A model generated the notes under the pieces. It ran no database searches. It saw only the letters and a program-made list of their open reading frames with translations, and was not told the origin of the DNA. A DNA stretch of 7,758 bases from an uncultured Oscillospiraceae bacterium (GTDB lineage: Bacteria; Bacillota_A; Clostridia; Oscillospirales; Oscillospiraceae), in NCBI GenBank assembly GCA_910584605.1, contig CAJUAW010000123.1, positions 1 to 7,758 of the forward strand, written 5' to 3'. How positions within the stretch are numbered: the first letter of the stretch is position 1; the number at the start of each line of letters is the position of its first letter. The position numbers and the translations under genes are program-made. Positions 1 through 7,523 of this stretch are shown piece after piece.

Positions 1-3000
1 GGGGACGAGATCCACAGAGTCTCGGCCGTCACCCTCTGGGAGTCCGCTGCGTCGGGCAGATCGGTGCGGGAGAGTACCAGCTTCATCTGGCTGGGCAGGA
101 GGTTGCTGCCGTCACAGCGGTTAACCTGATCCTCGCCCTGTACCTCCTGAAGCTCTGCCTCCCTCTGGACATCAGGAACAAAGATGAACAGCCCATCGCT
201 GATATCACTTACCTGCTGATCCGCCGGGATCTCGGCAAACAGGATGGCATAGCCGTCCAGATACCGCTCCTCAGCCTCGCCGCCGTTCAGCTCCTCCCCC
301 GCGTCTGTGGTTCTGGTGAACCGGCCCATCACCTTTACGGTGTTGAACCTGGGGTCACCCCGATAAGTACCTACGATGACCAATGTGTCCTTGGGGATGA
401 CATCGCCGTCGCCGTCGCCATACCGGTAGTCGGCAGACAGCCGGCCCACAGCCCCGGCTTCCCAGAAGGCCACATCGTCTCCGGCATAGCTGATCAAACG
501 GATATCGCTGTCCGCCATATCTGCCGGGATGCCGGTTACGGTGAGGGTTTTGGCGTCGTAGGTCCAGATCCGGGTGTCGTCAGAGGCGGCTCCGGGTTTC
601 TGGAAGTAAGTCAGGTAGCTGTCCTGGTCGTCCACCGCCTGGTTTCCGGCGTCGAAGGAGCCCTCTCGAGCCGTGACCGTCCTGGTGACCGGTTTCTTAT
701 CATCGCCCGTGAAACTGGCTTCCACCGTGATGGTGTAGGCTCCGCTGGTGGGACGGTTGGACCCGGTGAGCTTGAGACCGGAGATGGAGGCAGCCTCGCT
801 GAACTGGAAGGTGGCGGTGCTGCCGCTGCGGGTCATGGTGTATGCAGAGGGATCCACAGTCTTGTCGTAGGCCACCCGAACCTCATCTGTCTCGGCAGCG
901 GCGATCCGATTGCCCAGGATATCGCAGGCAGCTACCTGATATTGGTAGGTCCGATGGTTGCCCGAGCCGATCACATCCTCATATTGGACGGCGCCTTCCG
1001 CTCCAGGGACAACAAAGGCAATGGATTTGTTGTTGCGGATGATTTCATAGCCTTGGACCTTGCCGTTGAGTTCGGGGGTAATGGTAATAAGAATGGCATT
1101 GTCTCCATTCAGCGCCGCCTGGGCGGTGAGTGTGCCTGTGGCGGCGTTAGACCCGCTCAGACGCTCCCGGCGGCTCTGGTCGCTGAGATACCAGAGCGCA
1201 CGGGGTTCCGCGGCATAGTCCGCCAGTGTCTTCTTGGCCTCCGGGCTGAGGGACATCCCCCACCGCTCAAAGAATTCGGTCAGGTTCTTCTTCGCCACCC
1301 CAGCGGCAGTGAGCGCTACCCTGTCGTCATAGGACTGGGCTCCAGTTGTGTAGGTGCCCTTCTTCCAGTCCAGGAAGAATTGGTTATAGAACCACATGGG
1401 GCCGTGCTCGTCATTCTGCGCCCCGTCATAGGCCAGGTGAAGCTGCCAGTACATGCCCAGCTGGACAAACACATCATTGGAGACGCCAGGCTGGCTTTGG
1501 GCGGTCTTGGTGAAGATGGCAGGGTATTTTCCGCTCTTTTCCAGGCGGGATTGGAAGGTGTTGTCTGCTCCGTCATAGGTCTGGACCATGAGGGAGTAAA
1601 TATTGTTGGTGATCTCCGCCTGGCCCAGCTTGTCCATGTTGTGACCGATTTCATGGGCGATCCCCCATCCGAACAGGCTGTTGGCGGCCGCGCCGGCAGG
1701 CAGCTTGGCGATGGGCAGTCCGCTTACCATACTGGCACAGGAGCCGTAGCCGATGCCGATGTGGCTGCCCGCTGCGTACATGAAGGCGCCGGCGAACATT
1801 TGCATACACCGGATGTTCTGCCGGGACGTCATGTCGTTTTTCTCATAGGTGTTGTTGATGCCCTGGGTCGTTTTGCAGATGTGCATCAGATCCTCCCAGG
1901 CCAGCACATCCTGATACAGGTTTTCCACCTTGCTGTCCCGACTGGCGCTGTTGGCGCCCAGTACGGCGGCGGCGGGGAGGGACAAAAGCACAGTGGGGGT
2001 GGAGATTTCGGTTACGTTGGTTGTTTTCGTCTGGGCATTGCTGTTTGTGATGTTCTGCGCGGCCACATATCTGGTCAGCTCATCCACGTAGGCCCCAATT
2101 CGGGTCCTGCGCGCGTCCACATTCAGATCATACCAGTCGGACAGCTCCAAAACAGGAATATCCACCGCCCGGCGGACGTGAAGCTGGATCTGCTCGGAGT
2201 TGGCGCCGCTGTAGGTCAGATACAGGCTGCCGCCCCGCTCCGTGGCCTGGCTGCCAATCGCAGGGACTGTGAGGATATTCCGGCCATTGACCAGAGTGCC
2301 CGCTTTGGCCCGCCAGGCGGATACCTCGGCATTGAACTGGGTTGCGAAGACCGTCAATTCCGCCCCATCCGGGATACCGGAGGCGTAGACCGTGATCTCC
2401 TCTCCCGCCTTGGCGGCCACTCCCAGCGGCTGGAGGTCGCTGCCGCCCTGACTGTACTTGGCGCTGTCCGCGCCGCTGCTGCGGGACTGAACTCCGTTCA
2501 GCACCACGCCGCTGGTGGACTGGGTGTCCAGCAGCTCCTGCGCCAATACCAGCTCGTCGGCCAGAGTCTCGGGATTCAGGTAATAATTGATCTCGCCGCT
2601 GTTCAGCCGGGCCTTGAGCCCGTCGATATCCGACTGTGTCACGCCAGCGGCCAGCTGGGTCCGCAGCTCATTGGCAAAGAGGGCGGCGATGTTGTCCGGA
2701 AGGCTGTGGGCGGGGTCATACTCCATGAACATCAGCTCGGAGAGGCTGACTGCCGAGTATCCCACCTGCTCAATCGTGATGGACACCTGCACCACATCCG
2801 TCACAGGTTCAAAGGGCAGTACCGCGAACTTCGTCACGCCGGGGTTGTTCCGCACGCCAAGCCAGGTAGCATGGTCCGCGGCGCTGCCTCCCCGAAGGGG
2901 ATCCGGGGACACCAGGGTCCCGGGACCCTTCAAATCGTCCCCCTCCCGCCATACGGTGACCGTATAGAGCCTCAGGTAGTTGGCGTAATCTCCATCCAGC

Positions 3001-4961
3001 CTTGGCACCCATATGACGCTGCTGATATCCACAGGCTGGCTGAAGGATGCGAACACGGTTTTGTTTCTGGCCCAGTTGCCGTCGTCCCAGGATTGGGAGG
3101 TCCAGTGGGTCCGCAGGTCGCCGTCGTTCATGTACGCGGGCTGGAAGGGCTGGGCAGCGGAGTAGGAGCTGGGGGAGACATTTCCGCTGTCCGCCAGCCA
3201 TACCCGCTGGATATTGTTCCCTTCCAGAATGCCCTCTGTGGGGATGCCCGCCGGGCGGCTGTAATCGGTGGCCTTTGGAGTGCCCTCAGCAATTCGGGAG
3301 GGGCCGCTCCGGCCGGCGTCATTGCCTGCCACAACGTAGATATAGTAGGTCGTCCCATTGACCAGATCGGGGATGGTCAAGCTGCTTCCGGTCACCTGTC
3401 CGCCGGCCTGCCGGTAGGAGGCGGTGGAGGCGTTGGCCTGGTCCGTGTAGTATACCTCGTACCATACCGCATTCTCCCCCGCCTTCCAGGACACGCTCAG
3501 CTGGCCGTCCAACGGGGTGACGCTCACCATATCGGGCGCGGAAGGGGCTTTTGCGGGCTGAGGCGCAGCCTCAACAGGGGCGCAGGTCTGCCCCTGCCAG
3601 GCCCCATCGGTGGGGGTGACGGTGAAGCAGTAAATATTCAGATTCTCTAACCCGGAAATTTGAGCCTGGGGCACGTCCACATTGACCTGACGGCGGGCGC
3701 TCTCCTTGTCCTTTTCCCAGTACTCGACCCGGTAGCCGGACACGTTGGGCAGCTCGTTCCATTTCAAGGAGACCCGACCGTCTCCTGGAACGGCAGAGAG
3801 GTTTTTTACGAGACTGTTGGGTTCTGTCAAGCCCTCCGGGATAATATCCTGTAGAAATCGAATGGATTCTACCGTCGCATACTCTCCGCCCGCTGTTTTG
3901 GTGACGGTAATCGTGACCTTCTTGACCGCCACCCGTTTGCCCAGAGGAATGACGATGACATTGTGTCCGGGGTCCGGGGCGATCGCATAAACGTCAGCGT
4001 ATCTGGAGCTGCCGAAGGAGAAGGTGCGGGAGATGGTTCCGCCTTCATATTCCACCTCCACCGTTCCTGCCTGGATGGCGCTCTGCTCACTGTCCGGCGT
4101 GGTGATTTGAAGGTTTTCCGCAGTTACGGCCCCATTCAGGGGAATGGGAATGCGGATCGTGCCCTGCCCGGCCGCATTCCTGAAGGTGGCTCTGCCGCTC
4201 CCGGTCTGAAACAGGCTCTGCAGGCTGCCTGCGGTAAGCTGAGTACCGGCGCCGGCCAGATCCGCAGCCGCTTGGTCCTCATCCGCCTGGACGCCGATGC
4301 ATACCGTATCCAGCACAGCAGGGGAAGCAGCCGGGGTGTTGGCGTTGTGGTTGACATAGGCCAGATCCACAATATCGATCTGGTCATCCCCATTCAAGTC
4401 ATATTGGTCCAGATCGGCTTGATTGGTACTGCCAAGCGCGCCGGTCAAAGCGTCCCGGTCCTTGGCGTCCACCCTGCCGTTTCCATCAAAGTCACCCAGA
4501 GCAAAGGTGCCATCCCCCGTGCCCAGCTCGATGTAGTGGCTGTAGTCCTGGATGGAGAAGGGGACCTCGCAGCGGGCATAGCCCTTGCCAATCACCCGGA
4601 GGGTATAGTCCCCCTGAGGCAGTCCCGTTACCGTCAGATCCAGAGCTCCGGGGTCCGCAGTACCGATGAGTTCTCCCCCCGTCCGGTCCCGAAGGGATAC
4701 CTGGGCGGCACATCCACCCAGTTGAGCTTGGGCGGCGCCGGTCAGGCTGACCGTCCCCAAGGACATCCCCTGCCGGACCAGCTCCGCTTGAATGTTCCTG
4801 CTTCGCAGCGCGTCCATGCTTTGGCTGTAATCAATGCGCACCGTGACCTGGAGTTCTCCAGGCGCTGCGTCAGGCTGCTCTGCCGCTCTCACTGGCGCCA
4901 GCATGGACAGAGCGATGGACGCTGCCAGCAGCGCCGCCGAAATACGTTTATGTGTTTTCAT
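1..4961 (-). CDS. Secreted multidomain M60-family (enhancin-like) metallopeptidase with N-terminal dockerin, C-terminus beyond window
   Basis: The minus frame is open from ATG at 4961 to the left edge: 1653 full codons and no stop, so the C-terminus is missing. Start choice: a GGGAAAG-type ribosome site about 7 bases upstream and a clear signal peptide (residues 1-26, KR then a hydrophobic run, probable cut after VRA). Domains in order: beta-rich segment about 33-147; dockerin about 148-207; discoidin-like beta segment about 215-370; fibronectin III about 377-466 and 471-564; F5/8 type C (CBM32-like) about 570-748; helical linker about 750-830; M60 N-terminal beta part and catalytic domain about 842-1235 with HEIGH at 1103-1107 and Glu1116 (HExxH-x8-E zinc site); fibronectin-like about 1272-1365; unrecognised beta-rich part to 1653. 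M60 members of this architecture cleave mucins and other O-glycoproteins, with CBM32-type domains binding host glycans. Secretion and glycoprotein targets are inferred from family. The reading frame agrees at every landmark checked, so no frameshift is seen. Confidence 0.93.
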   Translation of the reverse strand, partial: MKTHKRISAALLAASIALSMLAPVRAAEQPDAAPGELQVTVRIDYSQSMDALRSRNIQAELVRQGMSLGTVSLTGAAQAQLGGCAAQVSLRDRTGGELIGTADPGALDLTVTGLPQGDYTLRVIGKGYARCEVPFSIQDYSHYIELGTGDGTFALGDFDGNGRVDAKDRDALTGALGSTNQADLDQYDLNGDDQIDIVDLAYVNHNANTPAASPAVLDTVCIGVQADEDQAAADLAGAGTQLTAGSLQSLFQTGSGRATFRNAAGQGTIRIPIPLNGAVTAENLQITTPDSEQSAIQAGTVEVEYEGGTISRTFSFGSSRYADVYAIAPDPGHNVIVIPLGKRVAVKKVTITVTKTAGGEYATVESIRFLQDIIPEGLTEPNSLVKNLSAVPGDGRVSLKWNELPNVSGYRVEYWEKDKESARRQVNVDVPQAQISGLENLNIYCFTVTPTDGAWQGQTCAPVEAAPQPAKAPSAPDMVSVTPLDGQLSVSWKAGENAVWYEVYYTDQANASTASYRQAGGQVTGSSLTIPDLVNGTTYYIYVVAGNDAGRSGPSRIAEGTPKATDYSRPAGIPTEGILEGNNIQRVWLADSGNVSPSSYSAAQPFQPAYMNDGDLRTHWTSQSWDDGNWARNKTVFASFSQPVDISSVIWVPRLDGDYANYLRLYTVTVWREGDDLKGPGTLVSPDPLRGGSAADHATWLGVRNNPGVTKFAVLPFEPVTDVVQVSITIEQVGYSAVSLSELMFMEYDPAHSLPDNIAALFANELRTQLAAGVTQSDIDGLKARLNSGEINYYLNPETLADELVLAQELLDTQSTSGVVLNGVQSRSSGADSAKYSQGGSDLQPLGVAAKAGEEITVYASGIPDGAELTVFATQFNAEVSAWRAKAGTLVNGRNILTVPAIGSQATERGGSLYLTYSGANSEQIQLHVRRAVDIPVLELSDWYDLNVDARRTRIGAYVDELTRYVAAQNITNSNAQTKTTNVTEISTPTVLLSLPAAAVLGANSASRDSKVENLYQDVLAWEDLMHICKTTQGINNTYEKNDMTSRQNIRCMQMFAGAFMYAAGSHIGIGYGSCASMVSGLPIAKLPAGAAANSLFGWGIAHEIGHNMDKLGQAEITNNIYSLMVQTYDGADNTFQSRLEKSGKYPAIFTKTAQSQPGVSNDVFVQLGMYWQLHLAYDGAQNDEHGPMWFYNQFFLDWKKGTYTTGAQSYDDRVALTAAGVAKKNLTEFFERWGMSLSPEAKKTLADYAAEPRALWYLSDQSRRERLSGSNAATGTLTAQAALNGDNAILITITPELNGKVQGYEIIRNNKSIAFVVPGAEGAVQYEDVIGSGNHRTYQYQVAACDILGNRIAAAETDEVRVAYDKTVDPSAYTMTRSGSTATFQFSEAASISGLKLTGSNRPTSGAYTITVEASFTGDDKKPVTRTVTAREGSFDAGNQAVDDQDSYLTYFQKPGAASDDTRIWTYDAKTLTVTGIPADMADSDIRLISYAGDDVAFWEAGAVGRLSADYRYGDGDGDVIPKDTLVIVGTYRGDPRFNTVKVMGRFTRTTDAGEELNGGEAEERYLDGYAILFAEIPADQQVSDISDGLFIFVPDVQREAELQEVQGEDQVNRCDGSNLLPSQMKLVLSRTDLPDAADSQRVTAETLWISS
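1257..2438 (-). other. M60-like catalytic region with zinc-binding HExxH-x8-E motif
   Basis: Residues about 842-1235 of the large protein. The N-terminal part has the M60-type beta segment (around LGVAAKAGEEITVYASG). The zinc site HEIGH is encoded at 1641-1655 and is followed by NMDKLGQAE; the third ligand Glu1116 (codon 1614-1616) opens the conserved EITNNIYS stretch. A Gly-rich stretch with SHIGIGYGS precedes the site, and FFERWG near 1230-1235 closes the region, both usual for the family. All expected catalytic residues are present, so an active gluzincin-type protease is predicted. Confidence 0.9.
4341..4520 (-). other. Dockerin-like domain (two calcium-binding repeats) in the M60 protein
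   Basis: Two EF-hand-like loops of dockerin type lie about 30 residues apart. The first has Asp157, Asp159, Asn161, Asp165 and Asp168 (pattern DxDxNGxxDxxD); the second has Asp188, Asn190, Asp192, Asp196 and Asp199. A 'GD.DG.G.VD' style opening and the following hydrophobic helix positions fit type I dockerins. Dockerins bind cohesin modules on scaffold or partner enzymes. Here it lies near the N-terminus, while dockerins are usually C-terminal. No cohesin is visible in the window. Confidence 0.85.
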
Positions 4962-5029
4962 AAGCTTTCCCTTTCTCCCCGCCCGTTCTTCTTTGCTTCC
5001 ACAAAACTGGCGGTGACAGATGTGTCCAA

Positions 5030-5058
5030 ATTATATCAAGGCCGGCTGATTCTGGCAA
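5030..5058 (-). promoter_or_regulatory. Sigma-70/SigA-type promoter of the M60 gene
   Basis: On the minus strand TTGCCA (5053-5058, one mismatch to TTGACA) is followed by exactly 17 bases and a perfect TATAAT (5030-5035). Transcription should begin near 5023, leaving an untranslated leader of about 60 bases before the ATG at 4961. It lies in the 138-base gap after the sugar kinase gene, so the M60 gene can be transcribed on its own. No clear operator repeat overlaps it. Confidence 0.8.
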
Positions 5059-5090
5059 GAGGGTTTTTGGGCGGCATCCGGCAAGCGTTT

Positions 5091-5111
5091 CCGGCCCGCT
5101 CAGCGGGCCAG
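5091..5111 (-). other. GC-rich hairpin with the kinase stop codon as its loop
   Basis: Positions 5103-5111 pair with 5091-5099 as a 9-bp stem (eight Watson-Crick pairs and one G-U), with a three-base loop at 5100-5102 that is exactly the TGA stop of the sugar kinase gene. No T-run follows on the minus strand, so it is not a classical intrinsic terminator. It could stabilise the 3' end of the mRNA or pause polymerase; it could also be chance in G+C-rich DNA. Confidence 0.55.
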
Positions 5112-6035
5112 AAACGCCTCGATCTCCTCCCGGGTGGGCAGAGCGGGGATCGCCCCCTTCTTCTGCACCGTCAGCGCGCCGGCGGCACTGCCATACTCCA
5201 TGGCCCGGCGGAGGACCTCCTCCGTCAAATCGGAGGTCTGCTCCACCCCCTGAATGCGCAGGCTGGACAGAAACGCCCCCCAGAAGGCGTCGCCCGCGCC
5301 GTTCGTGTCCACACAGGGGACCTTGTGGCTGGGGACATCCCAGGAGCGGCCCTCAAAAAAGCAGCGGGCCCCCGCGCCGCCCAGGGTCTCCGCGATGGCG
5401 GCGATGCCGTACTCCTTCATCAGGCCGGGCAGGGCCTCCTCGCCGCCCACCATGCCAACCTCCTCGTCCGAGACCTTCAGCAGATCCACAAAGGGCAGGA
5501 TCTCCCGCACCTTGGCCGCACAGGCCCCCTGATCGCCGTTCCACATGACGCTGCGGTAGTTCACGTCAAAGCTGACCAGTCTGCCCAGCGCATGGCCCAG
5601 CCGCAGGGCTTTGACGGTGGCCTCCGCTGCAGGGGACGCAGACAGAGAGCAGGACCCCGCATGGACGATGACGCTGTCCCGGATCTCCTCCTCCTTCACG
5701 GCGGACTCCTCCAGGAACATGTCGGCCCCCGGCTTCCGAGCGAAGGTAAAGCTGCGGTTGCCATCCGGAGCCAAGGTAACAAAGGCCAGCGTGGTGATGG
5801 CCTTGGTGCACGGCTCCGGGTTCAGGAGCCGAACGCCGTTCTCCTCCATGGTCTGCGCCAGGAAATGTCCGAAGTCGTCCTCCCCCACGCTGCTGCACAC
5901 GCCCGCAGACAGGCCGCTGCGGGCGGCGGCGATGGCCGCGTTGCCCGGAGCGCCGCCGGGATTGCGGATATAGCTGGCCGGCTCATTGCCGGGGGTAAAG
6001 TCGATGACAAGCTCTCCAATGCTGTACAGGTCCAT
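5100..6035 (-). CDS. PfkB-family carbohydrate kinase, probable fructokinase
   Basis: The 311-residue product has the normal full length of the ribokinase/PfkB family. It begins GELVIDFTP, holds the N-terminal PfkB signature with GGAPGNAA (27-34), the FDVNYR strand motif (156-161) that in fructokinases reads close to FDxNYR, and the C-terminal signature DTNGAGDAF (243-251), where Asp249 is the expected catalytic base and GAG forms the anion hole. It should phosphorylate a sugar with ATP in the cytoplasm; fructose to fructose-6-phosphate is the best guess, but close relatives use other ketoses or deoxy-sugar acids. The ATG at 6035 has an AGGCGG-type ribosome site about 7 bases upstream. It starts 35 bases after the glycosyltransferase stop with no terminator between them, so the two are probably co-transcribed. 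Confidence 0.94.
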   Translation of the reverse strand: MDLYSIGELVIDFTPGNEPASYIRNPGGAPGNAAIAAARSGLSAGVCSSVGEDDFGHFLAQTMEENGVRLLNPEPCTKAITTLAFVTLAPDGNRSFTFARKPGADMFLEESAVKEEEIRDSVIVHAGSCSLSASPAAEATVKALRLGHALGRLVSFDVNYRSVMWNGDQGACAAKVREILPFVDLLKVSDEEVGMVGGEEALPGLMKEYGIAAIAETLGGAGARCFFEGRSWDVPSHKVPCVDTNGAGDAFWGAFLSSLRIQGVEQTSDLTEEVLRRAMEYGSAAGALTVQKKGAIPALPTREEIEAFLAR

Positions 6036-6070
6036 GATGCATCCGCCTTTCCTCTGTCAGATGCTTCCCA

Positions 6071-7189
6071 TTATAGCAAATTTCCCTCCAATTGCAAGGG
6101 CTTGTTCGCCGCCTGCTTCATCAGCTCCAGATTGCCCCGCAGCCGCTCGTTTCCCGGCTCCAGCTCCAGCGCCCGGCCGGCCTCCTCCGCCGCCTCCCGG
6201 AAGGCGCCGGTGTGGTAGAACGCCATGGCTCGCAGATCGTGGGGGAGGCTGCCCCAGGCGGCGGCCTCACAGATATAGCTCCGGGGCCGGACCGTAATGG
6301 CCAGGGCGCAGGCGGTGAAATAGAGCACCCCCTCCCACTCCTCCTGCTGACAGAGCATCAGAGCCAGGTCGGTGTAGGGCTCCCGCAGATGGGGGGCCTC
6401 GGTGATCGCCCGGAGATACCAGTCTCTGGCCTGAGCGGCCTCCCCCTTCTCCCAGTAGGATTTTGCGATGTACCGCATGGAGGCCGCCCGCTCGTCCCGC
6501 CAGAGGGCGGTGGGCATGGCCAGATGCCCCTTCAGCGTGCGGATGCAGTCGTCCCAGCGGCCCCGGTACATATATTCCCGGCCCAGATAGTGTACGTTGC
6601 GGTCGTCCCCCGGCTCCTCCCGGACGGACAGCTCCAGCAGCGGCAGGTACTGACTCCGGGATTTGGCGGGGTCTGGATGGTGGTCCAGCTGGATGTTTTC
6701 CGCTGTCACCATAGGGCCGGGACTCCCCTCCCCCACCCACCGCAGCACCTCGTGGACCGGGTGGACCCACCGGTAGCCCTGGCGTGCATGGATCTTCTCG
6801 TACCAGAACACCACCCCCTCCGAGCCATCGGCGTTGAAGGACCAGGTGTATCGGTAGGATACCTGTCCCGCCCCGGGCACCCAGACCTGCTCCAGCGCCT
6901 GCCGCCAGCCGGGGTGGAAAACCTCGTCCAGGTCGGTGCAGACGCAGATGTCCGTGTCCTCGGGCGTCAGCTCCAGGGAGCGGTTGCGGGCCGTGTCAAA
7001 CCGCCAGGGCGAGATGGCTTCCACGGTCACCTCCGCCCCCCGCGCCCGCAGCTTTTCCACCGTCCCGTCCTCCGAGCCGGTGTCCAGCACCACGACCCGG
7101 TCCGCCTCAGACATGGAATTCATCCAGCGGTCCACAAACTGCGCCTCATTTTTGCAGATGGCGTAGACACACACCCTGTATTTCCCCAT
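6071..7189 (-). CDS. GT2-type glycosyltransferase with C-terminal TPR-like repeats
   Basis: A complete 372-residue protein. Its N-terminal GT-A fold shows AICKNEAQFVDRW (10-22), VVVLDTGSEDGT (32-43) for nucleotide-sugar binding, FDTARNRS (64-71) and the metal-binding DLDE (86-89, DxD type). HPVHE (143-147) and LDHHPD (168-173) follow, as in the SunS/SgtA-like group. Residues about 198-360 form helical TPR-like repeats (LGREYMYRGRWDDCI, YIAKSYWEKGEAAQARDWY and later units), which in this group help to bind the protein acceptor. There is no signal peptide or membrane segment, so it acts in the cytoplasm. An AGGAGG ribosome site at 7195-7200, five bases before the ATG, fixes the start. It follows a collagen-like gene fragment by 58 bases, which suggests a collagen-like protein as acceptor. 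Sugar donor and acceptor are not shown by the sequence. Confidence 0.9.
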   Translation of the reverse strand: MGKYRVCVYAICKNEAQFVDRWMNSMSEADRVVVLDTGSEDGTVEKLRARGAEVTVEAISPWRFDTARNRSLELTPEDTDICVCTDLDEVFHPGWRQALEQVWVPGAGQVSYRYTWSFNADGSEGVVFWYEKIHARQGYRWVHPVHEVLRWVGEGSPGPMVTAENIQLDHHPDPAKSRSQYLPLLELSVREEPGDDRNVHYLGREYMYRGRWDDCIRTLKGHLAMPTALWRDERAASMRYIAKSYWEKGEAAQARDWYLRAITEAPHLREPYTDLALMLCQQEEWEGVLYFTACALAITVRPRSYICEAAAWGSLPHDLRAMAFYHTGAFREAAEEAGRALELEPGNERLRGNLELMKQAANKPLQLEGNLL

Positions 7190-7201
7190 AAAAACCTCCT
7201 T

Positions 7202-7238
7202 ATAAAAGGGCCGGCGCCCCTAAATCAGGAGCACCGGC
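7202..7238 (-). terminator. Terminator-like hairpin after the collagen-like gene
   Basis: On the minus strand 7228-7238 pairs with 7210-7220 as an 11-bp stem with two G-U pairs and a 7-base loop (7221-7227); CCTTTTATA follows. The T-run is short (four), so termination may be partial. It lies ten bases after the collagen-like stop, and its tail runs straight into the ribosome site of the glycosyltransferase. Read-through would lower the transferase level relative to the upstream protein. Confidence 0.65.
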
Positions 7239-7247
7239 AGACTGAAC

Positions 7248-7469
7248 TCAGGTCGCGATCACGCCTGCGGTCCTCAGAGAGGCCAGCAGCTCATTGATCT
7301 TGTCTATGATCTCCGGGGTCCCGATCCCATCATCCAGGTTAGCCACAGCAGGGCCGGGCGTAATGGCGGGACCCGCGGGGCCGGTGGGACCAACTGCACC
7401 AGCCGCGCCAGCAGGGCCGGCAGGGCCGGTAGAGCCGTCAATATATGCACAACACAGAAAACCCCGTAA
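7248..7469 (-). pseudogene. 3' remnant of a collagen-like (BclA or head-fiber type) protein gene
   Basis: The minus frame reads, from about 7439, eight uninterrupted Gly-X-Y triplets (GST GPA GPA GAA GAV GPT GPA GPA), then ITPGPA and a short C-terminal domain ending in IIDKINELLASLRTAG and a TGA at 7248-7250. Clostridial collagen-like proteins commonly end with such an 'NxLLxxLRxAG' helix. Upstream the frame is stopped by TGA at 7470-7472 and offers no ATG, GTG or TTG start; the residues before the repeat (LRGFLCCAYID) do not look like a collagen-protein N-terminus. The 5' part is therefore missing, through insertion, deletion or an assembly join in repetitive DNA. An intact copy would be a surface, spore-coat or phage-fiber filament; which of these cannot be told here. 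Confidence 0.72.
7365..7436 (-). repeat. Collagen-like Gly-X-Y coding repeat, 8 triplets
   Basis: Seventy-two bases of imperfect 9-base repeats of the GGC-CCT-GCC type encode eight Gly-X-Y units rich in Pro and Ala, with Thr in STG and PTG positions that are possible O-glycosylation sites. Such repeats vary in number by slippage and recombination, and short-read assemblies often break or join wrongly in them. Confidence 0.85.
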
Positions 7470-7523
7470 TCATGCGGATTGCACACATCTTAAAGACAAT
7501 TAAACAGCCCTTATAATTACACC

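Noticed and set aside
942..3650. Open plus-strand frame of 902 codons
   Set aside because: It is antisense to the M60 protein, whose minus frame has clear domains and motifs. The lack of stops comes from G+C-rich codon use; the translation has no recognisable domain or ribosome site.
3963..6218. Open plus-strand frame of 751 codons
   Set aside because: It runs antisense across the M60 start, its promoter and the whole sugar kinase gene, so it cannot be a real gene alongside them; no protein features are seen.
6092..7297. Open plus-strand frame of 401 codons
   Set aside because: It is the antisense of the glycosyltransferase gene and also crosses its ribosome site and the hairpin; low-complexity Pro/Gly/Arg composition.
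7456..7486. Possible ATG starts on the minus strand for the collagen-like gene
   Set aside because: The ATGs here are in other frames: one stops at once after about 11 codons, the other enters a Leu/Pro-rich shadow frame. None has a ribosome site.
7294..7503. Plus-strand frame that appears to encode a Gly-Pro-Ala repeat protein
   Set aside because: Collagen codons GGC-CCN-GCN read as Gly/Pro/Ala-rich on the opposite strand too. The minus frame keeps strict Gly-X-Y spacing and the typical clostridial C-terminal helix, so the plus reading is a shadow.
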